From: RGIG3102 sp964649845
GTDB lineage: Bacteria > Bacillota > Clostridia > Oscillospirales > Ruminococcaceae
NCBI GenBank assembly: GCA_964649845.1
Contig: CAZYSS010000074.1
Coordinates: forward strand, 1-10,520
Length of the DNA stretch: 10,520 nt
Direction of reading: 5' to 3'
Shown: positions 1-7,688 of the stretch, in pieces
Layout of the letters: every line of letters begins with the position of its first letter
How positions within the stretch are numbered: the first letter of the stretch is position 1
The notes under the pieces: generated by a model
The model's input: the letters and a program-made list of their open reading frames with translations, nothing else
Told to the model about the DNA's origin: nothing
Databases searched by the model: none
Translations under genes and position numbers: made by a program

Positions 1-260
1 CAGATAGCCACCTTGTAGCCTTTTTCCAGTAGACGCTGTATATATGCTTCGCTGGAATGATATGGAATACCGCACATCGGGGCGCGTTCCGGCAGACCAC
101 AGTCGCGGCCTGTAAGAGTGAGTTCAAGTTCTTTTGAGGCAAGCAGAGCATCATCAAAGAACATTTCATAAAAGTCACCCAGTCTGAAAAACAGAATATG
201 GTCTTTATGAGCTTCCTTGATGGAAAGATATTGCTGCATCATTGGTGAAAGTGTTGCCAA
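1..260 (-). CDS. mutS: DNA mismatch repair protein MutS, N-terminal part (runs off the window)
   Basis: This is the start of MutS, the ATPase that recognises base mismatches and small loops after replication and recruits MutL. Only the first 86 residues are present; the open frame continues past base 1. The visible part is the N-terminal mismatch-recognition domain I. It opens with LSPMMQQYLSIKEAH and then FFRLGDFYEMFFDDA, which contains the Phe-x-Glu mismatch-reading motif (Phe30, Glu32), followed by LTLTGRDCG and MCGIPYHS, all highly typical of MutS. I chose the TTG at 260-258 as start because AGGACGG lies 7 bases upstream (268-274) and because it places the LSPMMQQY block at the usual distance from the N-terminus. 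ATG codons at 242 and 239 are alternatives but have no comparable ribosome binding site and would remove the LSP residues. It follows the ylbF-family gene by 47 bases on the same strand. Family identity is very secure; the exact start is less so. Confidence 0.96.
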   Translation of the reverse strand, partial: MATLSPMMQQYLSIKEAHKDHILFFRLGDFYEMFFDDALLASKELELTLTGRDCGLPERAPMCGIPYHSSEAYIQRLLEKGYKVAI

Positions 261-267
261 AATATTA

Positions 268-274
268 CCGTCCT
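268..274 (-). promoter_or_regulatory. Ribosome binding site of mutS
   Basis: The minus strand reads AGGACGG here, 7 bases before the TTG at 260-258. It is a moderate match to the Shine-Dalgarno sequence and is the main reason for preferring the TTG start over the ATG codons further in. Confidence 0.6.
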
Positions 275-307
275 GTAAAAAAGATTGATTATAAGTTATT
301 ATTTCTG

Positions 308-727
308 TTAAATGCCACAACCGGAGCAGGATGAGCAGCTGCCTGAACAACCACTTTCCGGTACTTCAACTATCATCGGGTCTCCGCCGTTGACTGCTGC
401 TGCGATAATGGCCTGTATAAGTGTTGTCAGTTTGTCAACGTCCTGTTTGCATTCATTGTATTCTACCATAAATTCGTTTGCCATAATTTCAGAATACAGT
501 GAAACAATTTCCGCATTGATGTTCTGAATTTTTGCTTCATCAGCAGCTTCTTTTGCTGATTCTATATTATATTCATACTGAAGTCTGCTAAATTTTTCAA
601 TCTGGGCCTGAAGTTCTTGGTCCATATCCATTTTTCTTCTTACCTGATGAAGGTAAACAAGTCTGTCATCCTGCTGCAGTTTTTTAGCAAGAAGTCTGAA
701 TTCATAAATAATATCAAAATTTTCCAT
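308..727 (-). CDS. YlbF/YmcA-family protein with a cysteine-rich C-terminal tail (RicA/RicF-like)
   Basis: A 139-residue, mostly helical, charged protein without signal peptide or membrane segment. Residues 1-110 (from MENFDIIYEFRLLAKKL, with DQELQAQIEKFSRLQ in the middle) resemble the YlbF/YmcA family. The last 13 residues carry four cysteines in a CX3CX2CX2C pattern (Cys127, 131, 134, 137) set in Gly/Ser, which suggests a metal or Fe-S site; Cys93 is a fifth. In Bacillus subtilis, YmcA (RicA), YlbF (RicF) and YaaT (RicT) form a complex that carries [4Fe-4S] clusters and affects RNA processing by RNase Y, sporulation, competence and biofilm formation, and ymcA lies beside miaB, as this gene does. 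The start ATG has AGGAG 8 bases upstream (736-740). miaB ends 15 bases before it, so the two are probably co-transcribed. Family assignment is good. Whether it is the RicA or RicF equivalent, or has any Ric-like role here, is inference; no YaaT gene is in the window. Confidence 0.8.
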   Translation of the reverse strand: MENFDIIYEFRLLAKKLQQDDRLVYLHQVRRKMDMDQELQAQIEKFSRLQYEYNIESAKEAADEAKIQNINAEIVSLYSEIMANEFMVEYNECKQDVDKLTTLIQAIIAAAVNGGDPMIVEVPESGCSGSCSSCSGCGI

Positions 728-742
728 TTTTATATCTCCTGT

Positions 743-2110
743 TTATTGTTTATTTGAAAGCACCGCTACAAGGCTGGTACCTTTTTTACCTGTTATTTCA
801 AGTGTGACAAAATTATCTGTTAAATCTGTGTCACTTTCAAATTTGACCACAAATGTGTTTGACATGCGTGCTGTATAGTAATTGCCGTGTTTTTCTTCCA
901 CAAGTGCCCTGACTTCTTTGCCAATCCAGCTGTTAAGATGGTCAAATGTGATGTCCTGCTGTATTTTAATCAGTCTGTTCAGCCATTCTAATTTCTCTTT
1001 ATGGCTGATATTGTCTTCCATAGTAGCGGCTTTTGTACCGTTACGTCTGGAGTAAATATAAGTAAACAGCTGTGTAAAGCGAACATCTTTTACTAGTTTT
1101 TCTGTGTCAAGATATTCTTCAAAAGTTTCACCTGGAAAACCAACAATAATATCACTGGAAAATGTAACACCATCAATCTGCTGCTTTGCATAATTGATTA
1201 TATCCATATACTGACTGATGGTATATCTCCTGTTCATCTCTTTCAGCACACGGTCATTGCCTGCCTGTACGGGAAGATGTATCTGGCGCGAAATCTGCGG
1301 ATTGTCGCGAATAACATCAATTACTTTCCTGCTGATATCTTTTGGATGGCTGGACATAAAGTGAATCACATATTCGCCTGGCACTGTACACAGCAGCTGC
1401 AATAAATCTGCAAAATCAAATTCTTCTTCCAGATTTTTGCCGTAGGAGTTTACATTCTGCCCAAGCAGTGTAATATCTTTATACCCGGCTTCAACAAGCT
1501 GTCTGAACTCATTGAAAATATCCTGTGGTCTGCGGCTGCGTTCCCTGCCTCTTACATAAGGAACAATACAGTAAGAGCAAAAATTATCACAGCCGAACAT
1601 AATGGAAATTGAAGCTTTTGATTTGCTGGAACGCATAATAGGGGTATCTTCAACTATATCCGTTTTTTCCTGTGGTGAAAGAATCTGCTTTTTGCCGTCT
1701 GTGTATTTTTTATATATCAGTTCAGGCAGAATTTCCAGATTGTTCACACCAAAAACTATATCTACAAAAGGATAGCTTTTTTTGATTTTATCAACTATAT
1801 GCTGCTGCATAACCATACAGCCACATACGGCTACAATCATATTGGGATTTGCAGCTTTCAGTGCTTTCAGTTTGCCGATATTGCCAAAAATCTTCAGTTC
1901 AGCATTTTCCCTGATTGCACAGGTATTGAAAATCACCATATCGCTGTTTTCAAGACTGTCTGTCATGGAATAGCCCAGCTGATACAACAGACCTTTGATT
2001 TTTTCAGAATCATTTTCATTCTGCGCACAGCCGAAAGTCATCACGTTTGCCAAAGGCAAATCAATAAATTTATCAGATATTATCTGTTTTACACTGTCGA
2101 TATAATTCAC
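743..2110 (-). CDS. miaB: tRNA-2-methylthio-N6-dimethylallyladenosine synthase MiaB
   Basis: MiaB is a radical SAM methylthiotransferase. It adds a methylthio group to i6A at position 37 of tRNAs reading UNN codons, giving ms2i6A, which supports reading-frame maintenance. The 455-residue protein shows the family order: an N-terminal UPF0004 domain whose three cluster-binding cysteines are Cys28 (TFGCAQNENDS), Cys64 (FNTCAIRENA) and Cys98 (VCGCM); a radical SAM domain with CX3CX2C at Cys174, 178 and 181 (FGCDNFCSYCIVPYVRGRE); and a C-terminal TRAM domain from about residue 385. FMSSHPKDIS and HLPVQAGND are characteristic and favour MiaB over the paralogues MtaB and RimO. The start is GTG (2110-2108), supported by AAGGAGG 6 bases upstream; an N-terminal extension before the first cysteine is usual in Firmicutes. 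It follows uvrA by 12 bases, and its ribosome binding site touches the uvrA stop codon, so translation is probably coupled. Confidence 0.97.
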   Translation of the reverse strand: MNYIDSVKQIISDKFIDLPLANVMTFGCAQNENDSEKIKGLLYQLGYSMTDSLENSDMVIFNTCAIRENAELKIFGNIGKLKALKAANPNMIVAVCGCMVMQQHIVDKIKKSYPFVDIVFGVNNLEILPELIYKKYTDGKKQILSPQEKTDIVEDTPIMRSSKSKASISIMFGCDNFCSYCIVPYVRGRERSRRPQDIFNEFRQLVEAGYKDITLLGQNVNSYGKNLEEEFDFADLLQLLCTVPGEYVIHFMSSHPKDISRKVIDVIRDNPQISRQIHLPVQAGNDRVLKEMNRRYTISQYMDIINYAKQQIDGVTFSSDIIVGFPGETFEEYLDTEKLVKDVRFTQLFTYIYSRRNGTKAATMEDNISHKEKLEWLNRLIKIQQDITFDHLNSWIGKEVRALVEEKHGNYYTARMSNTFVVKFESDTDLTDNFVTLEITGKKGTSLVAVLSNKQ

Positions 2111-2116
2111 GATATG

Positions 2117-2123
2117 CCTCCTT
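2117..2123 (-). promoter_or_regulatory. Strong ribosome binding site of miaB touching the uvrA stop codon
   Basis: The minus strand reads AAGGAGG, 6 bases before the GTG start of miaB. Its first base is also the last base of the uvrA stop codon TAA (2125-2123). It fixes the non-ATG start and suggests that ribosomes ending uvrA can restart at miaB. Confidence 0.85.
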
Positions 2124-4942
2124 TAAAAATATTTTTTAAGAAACTGTCCTGTATAGGAAGCAGGATTTGCACATATTTCCTGTGGTGTGCCCTCGGCAAC
2201 AATTGTACCGCCTTCATCTCCACCTTCAGGGCCAATGTCTATAATATGGTCACATACTTTGATAAGGTCAAGGTTATGTTCAATTACTACAATCGTATTG
2301 CCTGCATCAGCCAGCTTCTGCAATACATTTATAAGACGGTGTACATCCGCTGTATGCAGACCGGTAGTAGGCTCATCCAGGATATACAGTGTTTTGCCTG
2401 TCTGGATTTTTGAAAGTTCCAGTGCAAGTTTTACACGCTGTGCTTCGCCTCCTGAAAGTGTGGTAGCACTCTGGCCCAGCTTGATATAGCCAAGACCTAC
2501 ATCATACAATGTTTTTATCTTTCTGTAAATCTTTGGATGGTTTTCAAAAAACGCCATGGCCTGTTCCACAGTCATATCAAGAACATCCGCAATATTTTTG
2601 CCTTTGTATTTAACTTCCAGAGTTTCTCGGTTATATCTTTTGCCTTTACATACGTCACAAGGAACGTAAATATCCGGCAGGAAGTGCATTTCTATCTGCA
2701 GGATACCGTCGCCTTCACAGGCTTCGCAACGGCCGCCTTTTACATTAAATGAAAAACGCCCTGCATTGTAGCCACGCATCTTTGCATCGTTTGTCTGGGC
2801 AAAAAGAGTGCGTATATCAGTGAATACACCTGTGTATGTGGCAGGGTTTGAACGCGGTGTGCGGCCTATGGCGTTCTGGTCTATGCAGATAACCTTGTCT
2901 ATGCTTTCAAGTCCCAGTACATCTTCGTGTTTACCTGGTTTGGCTTTTGAACCGTTCAGTACTGCTGCGGATTTTTTGTAAAGTATTTCATTTACAAGAC
3001 TTGACTTGCCGCTGCCTGAAACGCCTGTAACACAGATAAATTTGCCCAGAGGGAACTCAACATCGATATTTTTCAGATTATTCTGCTGCGCGCCCACAAC
3101 TTTTATAAATTTGCCGTTGCCCTGGCGGAGCTGCTGGGGTATTGGTATTGTTTTTCTGCCGCTCATATACCGGCCTGTAATACTGTCTTCACAGGCTTCA
3201 ATGTCTGCAAGTGTACCCTGCGCCACGATTTCACCGCCGTGAACACCTGCACCAGGACCGATATCAACTATATGGTCAGCTGCACGGATGGTATCTTCAT
3301 CGTGTTCAACTACAATCAGAGTATTGCCCAGGTCACGCAGATGCTTAAGAGTTGCTATAAGTTTTTCATTGTCTCTCTGATGGAGACCTATGCTTGGTTC
3401 ATCCAGTACATACAGAACACCCATAAGTGATGAGCCTATCTGTGTGGCAAGACGGATACGCTGGCTTTCGCCGCCGGAAAGTGATGCAGCGCTTCTGGCA
3501 AGTGTAAGATACTCAAGACCAACACTTTTCAGGAAGTTCAGTCTTTCTTTTATCTCTTTAAGGATACTTTCTGCTATAAGCAGTTCCCTTTCAGTCAGCT
3601 GAATATTATCAAGAAATTTAACCGCATCCCTTACGCTCATTTTTGTAAACTGGCTTATATTGATACCGCCAACTGTAACAGCAAGAATTACAGATTTAAG
3701 TCTGTCGCCATGACATTCCGGGCATTCAATGCCGCTCATAATGCCAGAAATTTCTTCTTTTACCCAGTTGGAGTTTGTTTCCCTGAAGCGTCGTTCAAGG
3801 TTAGGGATAATTCCTTCAAACTCTGTCTGATATTTGCTCATGCCACGGTCTGTTTCACGGTAAAGGTCCAGTTTTTCACCATTTGTGCCATAAAGAAGTG
3901 CATTTACAGCTTCTTTTGACATTTCATTTACAGGTGTAGACAGGGTAAAACCGTATTTTTGAGCAAGGCCACGGTAATACATCTGTGACACGCCGCCTTC
4001 AGCATAATACCAGCCGCTGGCTTTGATTGCACCCTGATTGATAGACAACTTTTTATTTGGTATAACCAGGTCAGGGTCAACGCGCATAAACACACCCAGA
4101 CCTGTACATTTTTCACAGGCACCAAACGGATTATTGAATGAAAACATACGCGGTGCAAGTTCATCAATGCTTATGCCGTGGTCAGGACAGGCAAAATTCT
4201 GTGAAAACAGCATTTCTTCGCCGTCAATAACATCAACTATTACTGTGCCGTTGGTCAGTGAAAGTGCTGTTTCCAGGCTCTGTGCAAGGCGGCTGGCAAT
4301 ATCACCACGGATAGACAGACGGTCCACAACAATTTCTATATTGTGCTTTTTGTTCTTTTCCAGAAAAATGTCTTCTTCCAAGTCATAAATAATTCCATTT
4401 ACCCTTACACGCACAAAACCCTGACGTTTTGCTGTGTCAAATTCTTTGACGTGAGTACCTTTCTGACCTTTTACCACCGGAGCAAGCACCTGAAAACGCG
4501 TACCTTCAGGCAGAGCCATAACAGCATCCACCATCTGGTCTACTGTCTGCTGTTTGATTTCCTTGCCGCAGACAGGACAATGAGGGATACCTATTCTGGC
4601 ATAAAGCAGACGGAGATAGTCATATATCTCTGTAACTGTACCCACTGTGGAACGTGGGTTTTTTGATGTGGTTTTCTGGTCGATGGAAATAGCCGGTGAA
4701 AGCCCTTCAATGGATTCCACATTAGGTTTTTCCATCTGGCCAAGGAACATCCTGGCATAGGAAGATAAACTTTCCATATATCTTCTCTGCCCGTCAGCAT
4801 AAATGGTGTCAAAAGCCAGACTGGACTTGCCGGAGCCGGAAAGCCCTGTCATAACAACCATTTTATCTCTTGGAATTGTAACATCTATATTTTTAAGGTT
4901 ATTTTCTTTGGCACCCTTAATAACAATATTTTCGCTACTCAT
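2123..4942 (-). CDS. uvrA: Excinuclease ABC subunit A (UvrA)
   Basis: UvrA is the damage-sensing ATPase of nucleotide excision repair; as a dimer it finds bulky lesions and loads UvrB. At 939 residues it has the normal family length. Two ABC ATPase modules are visible. Module I has Walker A GLSGSGKSS (Lys39), signature LSGGESQR (488-495) and Walker B VLDEPSIGL. Module II has Walker A GVSGSGKSS (Lys646), signature LSGGEAQR (829-836) and ILDEPTTGL. Zinc ligands are Cys122 and Cys125 (CPVCG); Cys252, His255, Cys276 and Cys279 (CPDHG then CEKC); and Cys739, 742, 762 and 765 (CEAC then CDVC). The second knuckle position of the 252-279 finger is His rather than Cys. The start ATG has AGGAG (4947-4951) 4 bases upstream, overlapping the uvrB stop TAG, and the gap to uvrB is 7 bases. 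The uvrB-uvrA order is the standard one in Firmicutes. Identity is certain. Confidence 0.99.
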   Translation of the reverse strand: MSSENIVIKGAKENNLKNIDVTIPRDKMVVMTGLSGSGKSSLAFDTIYADGQRRYMESLSSYARMFLGQMEKPNVESIEGLSPAISIDQKTTSKNPRSTVGTVTEIYDYLRLLYARIGIPHCPVCGKEIKQQTVDQMVDAVMALPEGTRFQVLAPVVKGQKGTHVKEFDTAKRQGFVRVRVNGIIYDLEEDIFLEKNKKHNIEIVVDRLSIRGDIASRLAQSLETALSLTNGTVIVDVIDGEEMLFSQNFACPDHGISIDELAPRMFSFNNPFGACEKCTGLGVFMRVDPDLVIPNKKLSINQGAIKASGWYYAEGGVSQMYYRGLAQKYGFTLSTPVNEMSKEAVNALLYGTNGEKLDLYRETDRGMSKYQTEFEGIIPNLERRFRETNSNWVKEEISGIMSGIECPECHGDRLKSVILAVTVGGINISQFTKMSVRDAVKFLDNIQLTERELLIAESILKEIKERLNFLKSVGLEYLTLARSAASLSGGESQRIRLATQIGSSLMGVLYVLDEPSIGLHQRDNEKLIATLKHLRDLGNTLIVVEHDEDTIRAADHIVDIGPGAGVHGGEIVAQGTLADIEACEDSITGRYMSGRKTIPIPQQLRQGNGKFIKVVGAQQNNLKNIDVEFPLGKFICVTGVSGSGKSSLVNEILYKKSAAVLNGSKAKPGKHEDVLGLESIDKVICIDQNAIGRTPRSNPATYTGVFTDIRTLFAQTNDAKMRGYNAGRFSFNVKGGRCEACEGDGILQIEMHFLPDIYVPCDVCKGKRYNRETLEVKYKGKNIADVLDMTVEQAMAFFENHPKIYRKIKTLYDVGLGYIKLGQSATTLSGGEAQRVKLALELSKIQTGKTLYILDEPTTGLHTADVHRLINVLQKLADAGNTIVVIEHNLDLIKVCDHIIDIGPEGGDEGGTIVAEGTPQEICANPASYTGQFLKKYF

Positions 4943-4949
4943 TTTTCTC

Positions 4950-6911
4950 CTATTTCATATTTCGCAATTTTTCAATTCTGTCACGCAGGAAAGCGGCATG
5001 TTCAAATTCCAGAATTTTGGCAGCCTGTTTCATTTCCTTTGTCAGGCGCTCAATAAGCTGCTCGCGTTCTGCTTTTGACATTCGTTTTGCCTGCTTTTTC
5101 GGAGTATCTTCTTTGGAAGATATTTCGATAATTCCTCTGATGTCTTTTTTTACAGTCTGTGGAACAATACCGTGTTTTTCGTTATAGGCAATCTGAATTT
5201 CACGGCGGCGATAAGTTTCTGTAATGGCACGTTCCATAGAATTTGTTACTGTGTCAGCGTACATAATTACCTGCCCGTTTGCATTTCTTGCTGCACGGCC
5301 TATTGTCTGGATAAGGCTGGTTTCACTGCGAAGGAAGCCTTCCTTGTCCGCATCAAGAATTGCAATAAGGCTTACTTCCGGCAGGTCCAGACCTTCACGC
5401 AGCAGGTTGATACCCACAAGAACATCTATTGTTCCCAGACGCAAATCACGGATAAGTTCCATTCTTTCGAAGGTATCTACCTCGTGATGCATATACTTGA
5501 CTTTTATTTTCTTGGCAGAAAGATACTCTGTAAGGTCTTCTGCCATCTTCTTTGTAAGAGTTGTGATAAGCACTCGCTCATCTTTTTTAATTCGTTCATA
5601 TATTTCGCCCAGCAGGTCTTCAATCTGACCTTCAACAGGCTTTACGATGATTTCCGGGTCTATAAGACCAGTAGGACGTATAATAAGCTGTGCAGTCTGG
5701 CTGGCGTGCTCTTTTTCGTATTTGCCTGGAGTGGCAGATACAAACACCAGCTGGTTTACCTTGCCCTCAAATTCTTCAAATTTAAGGGGTCTGTTATCAA
5801 ATGCACTCGGCAGACGGAAACCGTATTCCACCAGGTTTTTCTTTCTTGCATAGTCTCCGCCATACATAGCCCCAACCTGCGGGATTGTAACATGGCTTTC
5901 GTCTATAAACATAAGAAAATCATCAGGGAAATAATCCAGCAGTGTTGTGCCGGTTTCGCCAGGTTTCCTGCCTGAAAATACTGCAGAATAGTTTTCTATA
6001 CCTTTGCACATTCCCACTTCCATCAGCATTTCCATATCATACTGTGTTCTCTGTGAAATGCGCTGGGCTTCAATCAGTTTGCCCTGACTGGTGAACATTT
6101 CCACCTGCCGGTCCATTTCCTGGCGGATATTTTCCAGAGCAATTTTCATCTTCTCTTCTGAAACGATATAATGACTGGCCGGGAAAATAGCCACGTGGTT
6201 AAGGGTTGCAAGCACGTTGCCGGTAATCACATGAATTTCACGTATACGCTCAATTTCATCACCGAAAAACTCTATTCTGTATGCAGTTTCCTGTGAATAT
6301 GCAGGATAAACCTCAACAATATCGCCGCGCACACGGAATTTGTTGCGGACAAAGTTCATATCATTGCGCTCATACTGCAGATGTACAAGACTTTTCATCA
6401 GCTCTTCCCTTGTCATTCGGTTGCCCGGGCGCAGAGAAATTACCATTTCGCGATAATCTATAGGGTCACCAAGGGAATAAATACAGGAAACAGATGCCAC
6501 TATAATAACATCTCGTCTTTCAGACAATGCCGCTGTGGCACTGTGGCGTAAACGGTCAATTTCCTCATTGATAGCACTGTCTTTTTCTATATAAACATCC
6601 TTGCCCGGGATATAGGCTTCCGGCTGATAATAGTCATAGTATGACACAAAGTATTCCACTGCATTGTCCGGAAAAAATTCTTTGAACTCTGTGCAAAGCT
6701 GTGCTGCCAGAGTTTTATTATGGGCCAGAACCAGAGTTGGCCTGTTCACTTTCTGTATTATCTGAGCCATTGTATATGTTTTACCTGTACCGGTAGCACC
6801 AAGTAATATCTGGCTTTTCTGTCCGTCCAATATACCCTGACTTATCATTTCAATAGCCTGTGGCTGGTCACCGGCTGGTATATAATCACTTTTTAAAACA
6901 AATTTATCCAT
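4950..6911 (-). CDS. uvrB: Excinuclease ABC subunit B (UvrB)
   Basis: UvrB is the central helicase-like protein of nucleotide excision repair. It receives damaged DNA from UvrA, verifies the lesion with its beta-hairpin and positions UvrC for incision. The 653-residue length is typical. Visible elements in order: Walker A GATGTGKT (Lys44); beta-hairpin region YYDYYQPEAYIP (91-102); DESH box (337-340); SATPG (392-396); motif V region GINLLREGLDLPEVS (500-514); motif VI QTIGRAARN (535-543); and a C-terminal UVR motif (about 617-652) that contacts UvrC. The start ATG (6911-6909) is 3 bases after the radC stop TGA and fits the usual UvrB N-terminus with the Q-motif GDQPQAI at 14-20. No clear Shine-Dalgarno sequence precedes it, so it probably depends on coupling to radC translation. 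No uvrC gene is in the window. Identity is certain. Confidence 0.99.
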   Translation of the reverse strand: MDKFVLKSDYIPAGDQPQAIEMISQGILDGQKSQILLGATGTGKTYTMAQIIQKVNRPTLVLAHNKTLAAQLCTEFKEFFPDNAVEYFVSYYDYYQPEAYIPGKDVYIEKDSAINEEIDRLRHSATAALSERRDVIIVASVSCIYSLGDPIDYREMVISLRPGNRMTREELMKSLVHLQYERNDMNFVRNKFRVRGDIVEVYPAYSQETAYRIEFFGDEIERIREIHVITGNVLATLNHVAIFPASHYIVSEEKMKIALENIRQEMDRQVEMFTSQGKLIEAQRISQRTQYDMEMLMEVGMCKGIENYSAVFSGRKPGETGTTLLDYFPDDFLMFIDESHVTIPQVGAMYGGDYARKKNLVEYGFRLPSAFDNRPLKFEEFEGKVNQLVFVSATPGKYEKEHASQTAQLIIRPTGLIDPEIIVKPVEGQIEDLLGEIYERIKKDERVLITTLTKKMAEDLTEYLSAKKIKVKYMHHEVDTFERMELIRDLRLGTIDVLVGINLLREGLDLPEVSLIAILDADKEGFLRSETSLIQTIGRAARNANGQVIMYADTVTNSMERAITETYRRREIQIAYNEKHGIVPQTVKKDIRGIIEISSKEDTPKKQAKRMSKAEREQLIERLTKEMKQAAKILEFEHAAFLRDRIEKLRNMK

Positions 6912-6914
6912 ATA

Positions 6915-7601
6915 TCAGTATTTCAATCTCTCAAATTCGCCACTGTCTGCAAGTGACACAAAATCATCATCTGCTACAATAATATGGTCGCTGAGTTCGA
7001 CATTTATAAGTTTTAAAGCTTTGTAAATCTTTTCTGTTGTAATTATATCTGAACGGGATGGTAAAGCTACACCACCCGGATGATTATGCGCAATCACAAC
7101 ACTGGTGGCATTGCTGTTCACAACCGAAGCAACCACTTTTTTGACTGTTACCGGACTGGAATTGACTGTACCTTCAAACAGTTTTTCGCATCTTATAAGC
7201 TTTTTCTTGTCGTCCAGCAGCATTATATGCACTTCTTCGATATTTTTGCCGTAAAATCTCGGAACAAAGAATCTGCCCGCTTCATTTGTGGATGATACTA
7301 TTTTTGTATCCCTGGTTTTGTCTGTATGATATACAGACAGCATTTCAGGAATAAGTTTGATAAGTGTGGCAGTATGAGTGCTGACACCCTTTATTTTGCA
7401 TAATTCTTCCACAGGTGCATCAAAAACACCGGACAGGCTTTTGAATTCGTTCAGCAACTGATGGGCAATTTCATTGGTGTCACTGCGAGGAATAGAATAA
7501 AACAGCAATAGTTCCAATATATTATGGTCTTCAAAACCTGTAAGTCCCTGGGACAGAAAACGAGCTTTCAGACGCTTTCTGTGACCGTCATGCAATCCCA
7601 T
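6915..7601 (-). CDS. radC: RadC-family JAMM/MPN+ domain protein
   Basis: A 228-residue RadC-type protein (formerly UPF0758). The N-terminal half (about 1-90) is the helical, helix-hairpin-helix-like RadC region, including GHRKRLKARFLSQG and IKGVSTHTATLI. The C-terminal half (about 100-226) is a JAB1/MPN/Mov34 fold with a complete metal motif HxHx7SxxD at His172, His174, Ser182 and Asp185 (HNHPGGVALPSRSD), then DHIIVADDDFVSLADSGEF. A direct role in DNA repair is no longer accepted for E. coli RadC, and the family's real function and substrate are uncertain; an intact JAMM site suggests metal-dependent hydrolase activity. The segment before the metal motif reads VTVKKV where most RadC proteins have a form of V-PRE-V, so this is a divergent member. 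The start ATG has AGGGAGG 6 bases upstream. It is the first gene of the repair cluster and ends 3 bases before uvrB. Confidence 0.93.
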   Translation of the reverse strand: MGLHDGHRKRLKARFLSQGLTGFEDHNILELLLFYSIPRSDTNEIAHQLLNEFKSLSGVFDAPVEELCKIKGVSTHTATLIKLIPEMLSVYHTDKTRDTKIVSSTNEAGRFFVPRFYGKNIEEVHIMLLDDKKKLIRCEKLFEGTVNSSPVTVKKVVASVVNSNATSVVIAHNHPGGVALPSRSDIITTEKIYKALKLINVELSDHIIVADDDFVSLADSGEFERLKY

Positions 7602-7607
7602 ATTCTA

Positions 7608-7614
7608 CCTCCCT
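7608..7614 (-). promoter_or_regulatory. Ribosome binding site of radC
   Basis: The minus strand reads AGGGAGG, 6 bases upstream of the radC ATG at 7601. It is a strong site, in contrast to the next gene uvrB, which has none. Confidence 0.8.
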
Positions 7615-7625
7615 GAAACTTTTTA

Positions 7626-7654
7626 TTTACTAAAATGCCAAAATAATATATACT
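7626..7654 (+). promoter_or_regulatory. Candidate sigma-A promoter of the pseudouridine synthase gene
   Basis: The plus strand has TTTACT (7626-7631), a 17-base spacer and TATACT (7649-7654), each matching consensus at 4 to 5 of 6 positions. Transcription would start near 7661, leaving a leader of about 45 bases. A second TATACT at 7662-7667 overlaps the opposing TATAAT but lacks a good -35. The two divergent promoters thus overlap and probably compete for polymerase. Confidence 0.5.
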
Positions 7655-7659
7655 AATTT

Positions 7660-7688
7660 ATTATACTACAAACAGAACAAAAATTAAA
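7660..7688 (-). promoter_or_regulatory. Candidate sigma-A promoter of the radC-uvrB-uvrA-miaB cluster
   Basis: The minus strand has a perfect TATAAT at 7665-7660, preceded after exactly 17 bases by TTTAAT (7688-7683), a weak -35 match (3 of 6). Transcription would start near 7653, giving a 5' leader of about 50 bases before radC. I see no leader hairpin and no riboswitch. The -10 is convincing; the -35 is not, so an activator may be needed or the A/T-rich spacer may compensate. Confidence 0.55.

Noticed and set aside
1799..2413. 204-codon plus-strand open frame opposite miaB and the end of uvrA
   Set aside because: It is antisense to two certain genes, has no ribosome binding site or recognisable domain, and its composition (many Cys, Phe, Ile, His) is typical of a shadow frame.
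5172..5975. 267-codon plus-strand open frame opposite uvrB
   Set aside because: It lies wholly antisense to the conserved uvrB, is rich in Cys/Phe/His with no family motif, and straddles conserved UvrB motifs, which explain the sequence.
7641..7667. AT-rich inverted repeat (ATAATA with TATTAT) and duplicated TATACT as an operator or repeat element
   Set aside because: The arms are only six A/T bases, expected by chance in such sequence, and are already explained by the overlapping -10 boxes.
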